Shown here: positions 54,490 through 64,000 of the stretch, in pieces
Position numbering within the stretch: the first letter of the stretch is position 1
Layout: each line of letters begins with the position of its first letter
Source of the DNA: Reticulitermes speratus
Lineage: Eukaryota > Arthropoda > Insecta > Blattodea > Rhinotermitidae
Reading direction: 5' to 3'
NCBI GenBank assembly: GCA_021186555.1
Contig: JAJKFL010000014.1
Location: 29,652,033-29,716,032 of the forward strand
Length of the DNA stretch: 64,000 nucleotides
Position numbers and translations under genes: made by a program
The notes under the pieces: model-generated
The model's input: the letters and a program-made list of their open reading frames with translations, nothing else
What the model was told of the DNA's origin: nothing
The model's database searches: none

Positions 54490-56555
54490 CTCAGATAGTA
54501 AACAAATTTCCCAAGTTTTGGGGCTCAACATTTTATTACCATCCCATCCTATTTTGAGCTTGTTATCTTAATTAGCCTTCGTCTTCCAATTTCCGGTTTT
54601 CTGTCCATCTCTATATGCACGTATCTGATCTCTCATTAATGTTCCCCATTCTGTCAATTTCATGCTTTATGATAATATCATGCCGAATACCCCCCTCTCT
54701 GTTAATCTAAACTTCTTTCTTCTCTTTTTCCATCATTTCTTCTTTTTTTGAAATATATAGACGTGAAATACTTTACCAACATCCTTAATTAAACATTCCA
54801 TGCTGCTAAGAGAGTTGAGTACGGGGTTGTTAATTTTTATTCATTCATAAATTATCCATATTCGGAACCCGCACGATAGGAACTTCACTGATGCATCGAA
54901 ATCTATATGCATGTTAAAGACACGCTCGCTTGTTCACCATTTCGCGTAGAACCACTGTTCCATGCTATTTATTATAACCTCATATAAACTGAGGATTTGA
55001 GCAGTAAAATATAAGAACGAAACCTTACATATAAAATCCCCTTTTCCATGTCGAAAACAGAAAGATGGTGAGCAGTGACACTCTTGATGGTGTCTTTACG
55101 AGGTGGCTGGGATGCTGTTCCTTCTTACATAATGACCCCCAGAAGCGGGGTTGCGGATATATGCAGAATGCAACGTTATATGACTCCTGAATATTTTAGA
55201 ACACCGACAAAAATAAAGTCAAAGGAATTCGTTCCTTGGAAGATCATATTTTACTACTTCTTGTCAGTCATCCTTGAAATGTAGTCAGCCCAAGTCGACT
55301 TTATGCTTTATGAGAGCATCTCACAGTGAATAAACAATAACTATGATAAAGCATGTGCATTTTAGAAACTCAAACTCCTTGTCTAAGTATGCCTCTATTT
55401 ATGCGGTAGCTTATGGAAAATGCTGCATAACGATAAATCGACATAGATAAAACGTTTGGAAAGTAAGCCAGGTACCTGAGCGACCATAACGTGTATTTCA
55501 GCACTTCAGTTGTTGCTTGTGAAGATCTGGTTGAAGGGTAATGTGTTCCGTAATATATTTTTAATTGGTGCTAAAAATGTGTGATGCTAAATAACCACTG
55601 TCGTGAGATAAGGTAGCTCAGTCAGGATAGTGAGGCTATTGGGTGGATGATGGAGAAACATGGTTCGCTTCCTGTCAGGGGGCGATATTTTTCTGTTCTG
55701 TACAGGATTCACAGCAGCTCTGGGACAAATCAAACCTCCTAGCCAATAAGCACCATAGGCTATTTTACCGGAGAGAAGAGGACAAGTAGTGAAGTGGTTC
55801 GAAACGCGTTGATTCATGCCTCCAATCCTTCTACATTTTCATGTCGTGGCCAGTAATTTGGCAGCAAGGAAGAATTTACTTTAACCTTAAAAGCAAACAC
55901 CGCTGTTGATAGACGTTCGTTAAATAAACGGAAAACCATTAAACAGAAGTCGATTAACTCCTTGACTTCATGAATCCAGCGGGAAAAATTTATGAATGCT
56001 CGCATACGATTTATTTTTCATTTAAATTTTTCATAGCTACCCAGCATCGAGGCAGCGTGGTCCTATACATTTACGATTCCATTCGAAAAATTCTCTAGAA
56101 TTGGTATCTAGCTGAAACCTTGGCAGAACTTAAAGAAATACACCAGAGTCTGTAATCTAAAATCATCTTATCCCCATCAATGTTATGGTTCCATTTAAAT
56201 TTCCCATAACGCTGTCTTATATCGTCCGCTTGTTTGGCATCCTTCAATTTTATATATATAGCGAGGTGGTTTTACAGCACCCAGTAAACCTGTATTTTTA
56301 TGGGTTATACAAGTCCAATGCAGTTCCGGTGTGTTGTAGCAAGCAATGCTGTGAGTAATATAAAGCTAAGCCACTTTCTTGATTTAAGTCTGGCAGCAAG
56401 AAATTGGCTTCCATCGTTTTGCTCAGTGCAAGCAAACCCATGAACTTATATTCCGCTTCGTTCTAAACCTTGAGTCACACTTAAATTCGGCTGAACTTCA
56501 AATTACTGTGGCAACGAAGAAAGGCAAATTTCACATATTTAATTGGAACTCAAGG
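54490..56555. other. Unique DNA, no feature seen
   Basis: About 2 kb of AT-rich sequence; only chance ORFs. Confidence 0.5.
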
Positions 56556-56559
56556 GGTA

Positions 56560-56690
56560 AATAAGGGGATAATATTAAAATTGATCTTAAATAAATGGTT
56601 TGAGTGGTTAAGCTGGATGAACGTGCCTCAGGATAGGTTCCATTGGCGAGCTTGAATACGATAATAAGCACTAACATTGCATAAATGCGG
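56560..56690 (+). pseudogene. Non-LTR reverse transcriptase C-terminal remnant
   Basis: GDNIKIDLK, stop, then in another frame WMNVPQDRFHWRA. This is the EDNIKxDLK...DWINxAQDRxxWRA module with frameshifts. Confidence 0.55.
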
Positions 56691-56815
56691 AGGAATTTCT
56701 TTACAATCTTCTGCAAAAATGTTTATTTTTCATTGTTTCAGATATCGCATTATTTCGTAATCAAAAGTCCTAATTAGTAACATCGTATATACTCTGAAAT
56801 TGTATCTAAGGGGAT

Positions 56816-56960
56816 TACTAATTAACTAGCTCCAGTGAAAAGAGTCCTTTTTTGAGAAGCTAACATTTTCTTAACTAGTAAACAAATTCACCACATTTTA
56901 TGGGACCGAAGAATCATTACCGTGCTCACAACAAGCCGTCATTTTCCCTATCCTCAGCCA
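56816..56960. repeat. SINE E-type 3' fragment
   Basis: ACTAATTAACTAGCTCCAGTG and AGCTAACATTTTC, then AGTAAACAAATTCACC, parallel in order the 3' third of the SINE at 48662. No head. Confidence 0.45.
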
Positions 56961-57945
56961 GATGAATCCAATCCTATTTATTTAGGAACCATTTTTAATA
57001 TCATCTTTCCATCTACGTCGAGATCTTCCGGTTGATCTCTTTTTTTCGGAGCTCACCACTAAAACCCTGTAAGTATTTCGCTTTTCTTCCGTACGTGCCA
57101 CATGCCCTGCGTATCACATTCCCCCCCCCCCCCCATTTAATCAAGGAGCATTTGTATTATTGTATACAGTACAAATATAAATTTTATGTGAACACATCAT
57201 ATGAAGTCTTATTTAAAGTAATAGAAGTCTTTTATGCATGATCACAGTGCCACAACTCTTCTATGTTTTCAAGAATATCACAGTAATATACATCCTTATT
57301 CTTCAGAAAGTAACCGGATTTCTAAAAATGAGCCTATGGAAAGATATCCTCGGAGTACAAATGTTTACATCATGCAGTGCCTTCTACGAATGCAGTTGTG
57401 ACGTAGGTCATGGATCATATGCAATTACAACAAATTACAACAACTCCTCGCCGACCGCGTGTATCCCTACAGTTTGACAGCAGCAGTGTTTAGCTTTGCG
57501 TATCCGCGGGTGCTAATTTTTATATGTGGCGTCCATAACTAACAAGTCAAAATCAGCCGGAGCAGGGCTGTCGTGACATTCACAATCAGTCTTCCATTTT
57601 TCAGACAATTACAGCGTTTAGTTTTTGTGACTCTTTCTGTACCATTATCAAATTTTTAACTAGTATAATTCTAATGGTTATGACGTGTTTATGTATTCCA
57701 TATTAATGCTACAATAAACAGCCATTTTTCCCTACACAGACTTTACCAATTTATTTTTCTAATGGAAGCATTTATGTTCTCTGTGAGGTACACTTGAATC
57801 CTTACATAACTTAATTTTAAAAGTTATGTTAAACACAGAGTGTTACACAACACATATACAAGTTTCCCAGACTGTGTTTTTAATACAACATTTGAACAAA
57901 ACAAAACGGGGATGAATCACCTTAAGATTAATTTTACTTTTCCGA
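56961..57945. other. Unique DNA with a C tract
   Basis: A run of about 14 C at 57121-57134; otherwise nothing. Confidence 0.5.
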
Positions 57946-57949
57946 CCTT

Positions 57950-58095
57950 GCCATAACTCAGGCAGCTAGTCGTCGGCTTCTCACCGATGAGACCTGGGTT
58001 CGATTGTGTTGGATGAAATATCACTGGAACATGTTTTGCCCCGATTACTTCGTTTTCCCCTGTCAATGTGATTCCGGCTATCCCCAATAATCTTC
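57950..58095 (+). mobile_element. tRNA-derived SINE, group E, diverged
   Basis: Head TGCCATAACTCAGGCAGCTA, B box-like TGGGTTCGATTGTG, and body CACTGGAACATGTTTTGCC then CCCCTGTCAATGTGATTCC as in the 11620 copy. Confidence 0.6.
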
Positions 58096-60890
58096 GCCGT
58101 CTCAATTCTCAGACAGGCCAGCGGGTGAAATTTTGCAACCTTCGGACAAAGCGATGCTCTTTCGGACAGTGGGAGCATTGGACAGAAGGAACATTTAGGT
58201 TGTCTGTCTTCAAGGTACTGAACATATTTTTAAACCCTCCGAGCCGGAATGTTACATTCGGTATAATGAGTAGGTTATGGGCTACACGGCGTAGGAATCA
58301 GATTTGGATTTATGGCAGTTGGAGGAGGTTTTTCTTTTCTCCACAGCCTTCTGACCGCCTCTGGACGCCTACCCAGCTTCCTATTCCATGCGTAAATGCG
58401 GTTTTCACTGGACTTAAAAGGGCTTTGATGTTTATTTAAAGACAGGAACAACTTTTTATATTTCTCGCGCCTAATGAAGGAGCAGGGCCCTTGTTTTAAG
58501 TTGTGCTGACAGGAAACAACGGTCGCTGTTCTCCTAATCCGAAATATGTTATAAATTCTTGGTCGTTCCAGCAGCGGTTTTGCCAGCCCTGTTGCTTTCA
58601 AAAACACATCCCGCACTGCATATTTGTTCCTTAAACTGTGCAAAACTTGTTGTTAAAGCATTATGTTTCCAATTCTATTCTTAGTACTCTATGTTTGTTA
58701 ACGGTTTACAAACAATATTTAGAAACGAATGAAAATAAGTAAGGTAAGTAAATACATTGCCGTTTTTTAAAATAATTGTCATTGTTTTTTAAAGAAGTGC
58801 ACGCACTTTTTTGAAGCACTTCAGAGTAATTTTATCTTATTATGACTCAATTACTTGTTAATTAATAAATACATTGCATTTAATTTGTTTTTGCCAGACG
58901 TCGATGAATTCTCCATTATTTAATAATTAAATTTCTTGTATACTGAGCAATTACAATATATAATGATGCTGACGTACGGACCAGTGACGCAGTACATTGC
59001 AGTTCCATGGAAATAGTGGAGTTCAAATAAAGGTCACCGGCGGTTGATTTAAAACTCACAAGTAAAAAGTGGATTAAGTGCGTGTACTTTTATTTGTGAT
59101 TTATTTAATGACGTCAGCATCGGCCAATATTATAACAACTAATCGATAACGAATTGAAAAATGTGGAAGAACTTTGTGTGGCCTAATTTGAAGAAACGTT
59201 TCAGAAGGCTCGAATCTTCAGTATCAGCTTTGCGAGAATCTCTAATCTCGCAACCCGAAATTTGCCGGAAGAACTTACATATCTCATGATAATAATGACT
59301 TTTACCGATTATTATGAAACATTTTGAACATCCTTTAGTAAATGTGGTAAGACGTGTATTTTTCTGTACCTGGCCTTTTCAGCTTCCTCTAAGCACTCTT
59401 GCTGGAAAGAAGTGTCGCAACCAAAAATATCTAATTTAAAAAAGCTTTACATTCGTTATATCATACAACATTATACTTTTTCGTCCTGTCTTATCAAATA
59501 CAAGAGTGAGTGATTTGCATATCTGGTTGCCTTCTTATAACAATACCCAGTTTTAATACGGATGGCCTGCATATTATAAAGAACGAGTCTACAGCAAATT
59601 AGCTGATTTTTTCACGACAAATGTAAACATTATATTTTCCTAACAGAACAAAGTATATCGAGGTGTTAAACAAAGCGTGGGAAGCTAAGAACAAGCAACC
59701 TGGGAAAACACCAAAGTAGGAAACTGTGAGAAGTTTATTTATCCTGTTACGGAAGATGGCGTCAGCCAAATATATGACGTCACTGCCAGGAAGCACGGTA
59801 CCACGAATCACCTTACTGAGTGGTCAATGACTTGTGCACTTGTTGCACTAAACGCACGCCATCATTATACTCCAGTGTCACAAATAACACCATTGGAAGA
59901 CATGTCTGACTTCCTCTTTCTCCTAACCCTTCTGTAACCTGTGGCACTTTCATTTGTATCAAACCTGAAAATATTGAAGGCAGATACAACAAAATCATAC
60001 ATAAATGTAAGGTGTGGTTCTACATAAAGTGAAACCAGAGTAACATATCAACTTCCTATATCCAAATGCAATATAAGTAAAATCAGTTAATGTTTTTCTA
60101 AAGACAAATGGTTTATGGAAGCATCTGTTTCATTGGCATATATTTTCAAATGAATAAATAGAATATGACAGCTGACTGGTCAGATTAGTTCAGTTTCATA
60201 ATCCGTGGCTTTGGCATATTATTGTTACAAGACAATAAAACATTGTGCTACTGATACTGCACACCTGATTCAGCTAATTTTTAAAGTTATTCTGAAAAAC
60301 TGAGAATGTGGGATATCTAAAGGCGGTGGTCGTCTGAATTTGCAACAGAACCTCCAACACTAGTAACAATTGGACGCATTAGTGGCAAATTTGAGGCCAA
60401 TAATACAGCGAAAAATGTACACCAAAAAAAAAAGATAATTGATGTCCCGCACCTCAACCAGTCCTGCCTCTTCTTTTGTGATTATGCAACAATTCACATG
60501 GTTACCAAAAAAAAAAATCCTTATGAAAATGTGCATTCATCTCAGTACACATATTGGCTGACGTTTGCCACTCACTCGTGCGCCAAATTCAGGAGTGCCT
60601 AGATGTTAATGGTGAACATCTCGAACCCTTGTTGTAATTCAGCGTGTTCCACAAATCCTTACTTCTGTGTACAACAAATATCTACCTCTAATAAATTATG
60701 CAAGGAGTATTTTCTGTGCATTAAAATGTGTATTTACATTTTATGAGACGTAGTAATTGACGGTTTTTTTTTTAATTATTGCTGACACTTATTCAACTGC
60801 ACTGTTTATTTTCGCAACCGTAAAATTTACTTTTTTTATTTTAAAGGATGTTATCCCTTTGTGCTGTTTATAACAGAAATCAAGTCGAAG
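58096..60890. other. Unique AT-rich DNA, possible short scraps
   Basis: GGGCTACACGGCGTAGGAAT (58278) recalls an outer arm of the foldback family. The rest of this 2.8 kb shows nothing I can support. Confidence 0.45.
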
Positions 60891-60894
60891 TCCC

Positions 60895-61040
60895 TCCAAA
60901 CACAACTAAATTCTATTTATTATGCAGCAATACATGTCTTGACCTATTTCAGGTCATCTTCAGGTTCACAGTTTATGTTTAAAACATTGATATGTTGTAA
61001 ACACAAATTGTGAACCTGAAGATGAACTGCAATGGTTTAT
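60895..61040. mobile_element. Foldback element, hammerhead remnant
   Basis: GTCATCTTCAGGTTCACA (60952) and its complement in TGTGAACCTGAAGATGA (61010-61027) form an inverted pair about 40 nt apart. The minus strand of the left side reads CUGAAGA, U, GACCU/AGGUC stem II, then AAGACAUGU where GAAACAUGU is expected. Confidence 0.5.
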
Positions 61041-61650
61041 TTAAAGCGGTTGGCAGGACGACTGTTATAGACGAGTTGGAGAGGATCTGAAAAGAAACGG
61101 TCGGAACGTGTTTCAAAGTGCTGTCTCAGAATTATCTTTTTTGGGACCGAGGAAAGTAAATAAAATCCTCTGTCAGATTTGTCTGTCTTAGGACCGAGAT
61201 TTGAAACCGGGTCCTCTAAAAGGAAGAATAGACTATTTAAAGGCTACTGTTGGGAGATAGTAAACACAAACTGAAATATCAAATCCAGTTCGACTTGAAT
61301 ATACTCTAACATACAAAATACTTTAAATTTCAATTTAAAGGAAATATTTGGATGAAGAGATTGGTGTCGAATTGTAGATCCAATAACACGTTATGTGGGT
61401 GGTCAAGAATCCACTCTGTGTAATGCAGTGACCTTTCAATCAACACTACCCCGCAAGCTCCCTCGTCCCCAACGCCATCAACGAAACAGGAAGCCATTGG
61501 CTTTCTTGACCCTGCAATAAAAGAAGAACTTTTTATGCGCTTTCGGGATTCGGTTGGTCGGAGAGTGAGAAGTTTTCAATCACGAGGTACAGCACAGGGC
61601 AGGATTTACGTCACTTCAACTGCAGCTTCGAAAGTACTTAGCAACTTAAG
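61041..61650. other. Unique DNA, no feature seen
   Basis: Nothing identified. Confidence 0.5.
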
Positions 61651-61689
61651 CCACCAGAAAGGCTAGAACTGCAGGGACAATGGTCGCTT

Positions 61690-62110
61690 AACTACTGGGC
61701 CTGGAATCACAACTTGGGATGTGCCTGCTTCTTTTACTACTGAAAATGAATTTACCGCCAAATCTATAGGTTTAACTAAAGGGCCTGAATTTACCGCTAG
61801 AGCTACCGGATTACTTAACTACTGGATGTGAACACACTGCTAGATGCACTGGCTTGTTTGATTATTGTACCAGAACTTACTGCTTTACTACCGGCTTCTT
61901 TAATTGTGGGGCCTGAACTTACTGCTAGATATACCGGCTGATTACCTACAGGGCTTGAAATTACTGCCAGATCTAACGGATTTTTACCTACGGGATATGA
62001 AATTAGTGTTAGGTCTCCTGGTTTGCCTAACTACTGGGCTTGGACTTTCAGCTAGTTCTACCAACAGGAAGTACCCTGAAGTCACGTGTTCTAAAGTACT
62101 TAACTCTTCG
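61690..62110. repeat. Decayed 42-45-bp minisatellite
   Basis: Roughly nine diverged copies of a unit with CCTGAATTTACTGCTAGATC and TACCGGATTACCTACTGG. Successive starts near 61783, 61826, 61869, 61911, 61953, 61992 and 62037 are 39-45 bp apart. The leucine-rich 72-residue ORF is its translation. Confidence 0.7.
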
Positions 62111-62199
62111 GGTGAAGACTAATATATAGCTACAGCTACTGTTTCAGAGATTGCTTAGCTATTGGACCCAGTTAACTACTCGATCAAAAAAAAAAGTGA

Positions 62200-62440
62200 A
62201 GTGTTTTGAAGCTGAGACTTCCTGATGATTAAAGTCTTCTAGAACGTCACACCATGCAAAGTGGTCAATAATTATCAATGTTTCGGGGAAACCTGTGTAT
62301 CTTTCAGGGTCAACATGCCCCCCCCCCTTCTCTACTGCTTGACACTGGAGATGAATGTAAAGCGCTCCTCCGAAAAGCCCGTAAGTATTTATAAGTGGAC
62401 ACGACGTAAGAAACCAGAAGACTTGAATCTCTAACAACAC
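62200..62440. repeat. Decayed foldback-family copy
   Basis: CAATGTTTCGGGGAAACCTG and CTTTCAGGGTCAAC form one arm of a hammerhead region with an altered core. GACACGACGTAAGAAACCAG at the right looks like the outer arm. A C tract lies at about 62317-62328. Confidence 0.45.
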
Positions 62441-62940
62441 CGCTGTGATAACAAAAAATCCCCCATAGCTTCGCTTTCTGAAAAACTGTAAACTGTTAGA
62501 AATATTCTTTGTATATCAGAGTGTATTTTACTATTGCACGCTTGCGCATTGCTGCGTTGCAGCATGCCACAACATACACATACATGTACATACGAGACTG
62601 TAGATTGTCATTGAAGTTCCTGTGAAAAGTCAGTACACGTCTAACAAACTACATGGCGCCACATGCCGAAAGACATTTATATTCATATCAAAACATCTTT
62701 CAGGACACTTTAAGTGTCGGAGTAATTACTCTTCCCCAGTATTCCCTGTATTTTTTTTTTTATTTTTCCAGAATGCAAACCCTATTTTACATGAGTATAT
62801 TAGGGTTAAAGTTTAACCAAGTACATATAATATAATAACAGTATTGTTAATTACAATTTTCTATTGATGTGGTGTATAAAATTAATGAAATCTTTTTGAC
62901 AACAGTTTCTACTAAATATATTGTACAGTGGCTTATGGTA
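62441..62940. other. Unique DNA with arm scrap
   Basis: CAAACTACATGGCGCCACATG (62644) resembles an outer arm; otherwise nothing. Confidence 0.4.
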
Positions 62941-63049
62941 ACTAATATTACATTTCACACTGTTATCACCGTGCAGTTTTTGAATTAAAATAAATGATAA
63001 ACCAACAAATGCACTATAAACTACTTTAATGTAGTGATTGTCTTTATCA

Positions 63050-63095
63050 CCCGACACGTGTTTCGGACTCAAAGTCCATCTTCATGGGTCTCAAT
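63050..63095 (-). ncRNA. Hammerhead-like motif, C3 replaced, left arm
   Basis: All stems and GAAA are as described for the element, with A at the first core position. C3 normally pairs with G8, so cleavage would be expected to be lost or much reduced. Confidence 0.5.
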
Positions 63096-63387
63096 ATTAT
63101 CACAAACTACCAAAGCAAGCGCATTTTACACAATTGTATGTCAGCTATTATGGTAGAGATATGTATATAATTATAGAACATAAGTATGTCTGTTTATAAT
63201 AAGACCATACTGAAATATGAAAGCCAGTATTTCCGTACCGGGAAACTACATATTTCATATTTCAGTATGGTCTTATTATAAACAGACATACTTATGTTCT
63301 ATAATTATATACATATCTTACCATAACAGCTGACATACAATTGTGTAAAATGCGCTTGCTTTGGTAGTTTCTGATAATATTGAGACC

Positions 63388-63432
63388 CCATGAAGATGGA
63401 CTTTGAGTCCGAAACACGTGTCGGGTGATAAA
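63388..63432 (+). ncRNA. Hammerhead-like motif, C3 replaced, right arm
   Basis: Inverted copy of the left-arm motif with the same A at the first core position, so the change predates the inversion or was copied with it. Confidence 0.5.
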
Positions 63433-63499
63433 GACAACACTACATTAAAGTAGTTTATAGTGCATTTGTTGGTTTATCATTTATTTTAATATTACATTT

Positions 63500-64000
63500 G
63501 TTTAAGTGCATTTCAAGGCAAAATCTCCTATTTCCGAATATGGGGCAATCAAACAGTAGATGTTCTACTGTTTGTTCACTTCCACAAGTGCATTCCCTGT
63601 ATTAACTGTGAGAAACATTTTGGAAGAGGAATTTTCCTTCTTTAATCTCTCGTCCACCTGCAAAGTACGGATGAACGTTTTGTACTTTAGACCGAGAGAC
63701 AAAGAATTATATTTTTACACACAAACACACACACACACACACACACAAGTTGTTACACTGTTGCGTTTTTAAAGTTACCAAACACAACCGTACAAAATCA
63801 CTCTTTTAAATGACAAAGCACTTACCCATCCCTTGTGAAGTTTTATGACCATGAAATGCGTCAATGGCGGTTTTGTGTATGTATGCAGGAAAGACGGTGC
63901 TATGTCTCTACATTCTTGTAAAATGCACAGTGAGTGACAACAAGGAATAGGCACAACATGCAGTAGCTGTTATTTAACAGATAATGGCTATGTGTTCAAT
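63500..64000. other. Unique DNA with a CA microsatellite
   Basis: A CA run lies at 63722-63748. Nothing else seen up to the window end. Confidence 0.55.

Larger units (their letters stand above)
62956..63487. mobile_element. Largest foldback hammerhead element, 12-bp target duplication
   Basis: Arms of about 250 bp run inward from 62984 and 63490 with very few differences, meeting near 63230. AATATTACATTT lies at 62944-62955 and 63488-63499. The left-only extension includes TTATCACCGTGCAG. Both arms hold a hammerhead-like fold (stem II GGACU/AGUCC, GAAA, palindrome ACACGTGT, cleavage C, stem I ACCC/GGGU), but each reads AUGAAGA in place of CUGAAGA. Confidence 0.85.

Noticed and set aside
59740..59800. 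CRE-like regulatory sites (TGACGTCA-type)
   Set aside because: Isolated matches of this length are expected by chance and there is no nearby gene.
1..64000. Telomeric TTAGG arrays, rRNA or histone repeats
   Set aside because: Looked for by eye and none seen.

Overview
The window looks like repeat-rich, gene-free (intergenic or intronic) DNA from a large insect genome. There are no closely packed ORFs, operons or ribosome-binding sites. Every long ORF is either a tandem repeat whose unit length is a multiple of three or a short chance frame. The repeats point the same way: six tRNA-headed SINE groups, hAT-type MITEs, decayed tails of non-LTR reverse transcriptases, microsatellites, and many small foldback elements. 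Several of these resemble sequences I recall from cockroach and termite assemblies, so Blattodea is my best guess, but that rests on memory and was not tested. I found no protein-coding gene, rRNA, CRISPR array or autonomous transposon that I could defend.

The most interesting content is a dispersed family of short foldback elements (for example 4719-4977, 12383-12673, 20786-20952, 25874-26110, 29342-29517, 33254-33697, 52067-52420, 62956-63487). Most arms carry a stretch that folds as a hammerhead self-cleaving ribozyme: CUGANGA, a GC-rich hairpin, GAAA, a very short palindromic stem III, a cleavage triplet, and a closing stem I. In 33254-33697 both arms retain every core base with perfect stems. 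Five elements have direct target-site duplications (TSDs) of 11-13 bp and one has 9 bp. They also have a one-sided extension beyond the inverted repeat. Long variable TSDs, inverted repeats, a one-sided tail and hammerheads together are what is known for Penelope-like retroelements (PLEs), so I read these as ORF-less PLE-type or retrozyme-like elements.

Layout: 0-15 kb holds a MITE, a transposase scrap, SINEs, and foldbacks at 4.7, 7.3, 10.1 and 12.4 kb. From 15.2 to 18.7 kb three unrelated tandem arrays lie side by side (a 260-bp higher-order satellite, a 54-bp array of 30 near-identical copies, and a TATG microsatellite). From 20 to 37 kb there are foldbacks, a 47-bp minisatellite, reverse-transcriptase tails (one split by a foldback), two SINEs in tandem, and a hAT MITE. 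From 37 to 45 kb come a second hAT MITE, a 36-bp array, SINEs, and a 64-bp dimeric satellite. From 45 to 64 kb it is mostly unique AT-rich DNA with more SINEs, reverse-transcriptase tails and foldbacks, plus a decayed minisatellite at 61.7 kb.

These parts do not act together as a pathway. The links are those of a repeat ecosystem: SINEs and foldbacks with long TSDs imply retroposition machinery supplied from elsewhere in the genome, and nested insertions (a SINE within a SINE, a foldback within a reverse-transcriptase tail) give a relative order of events.
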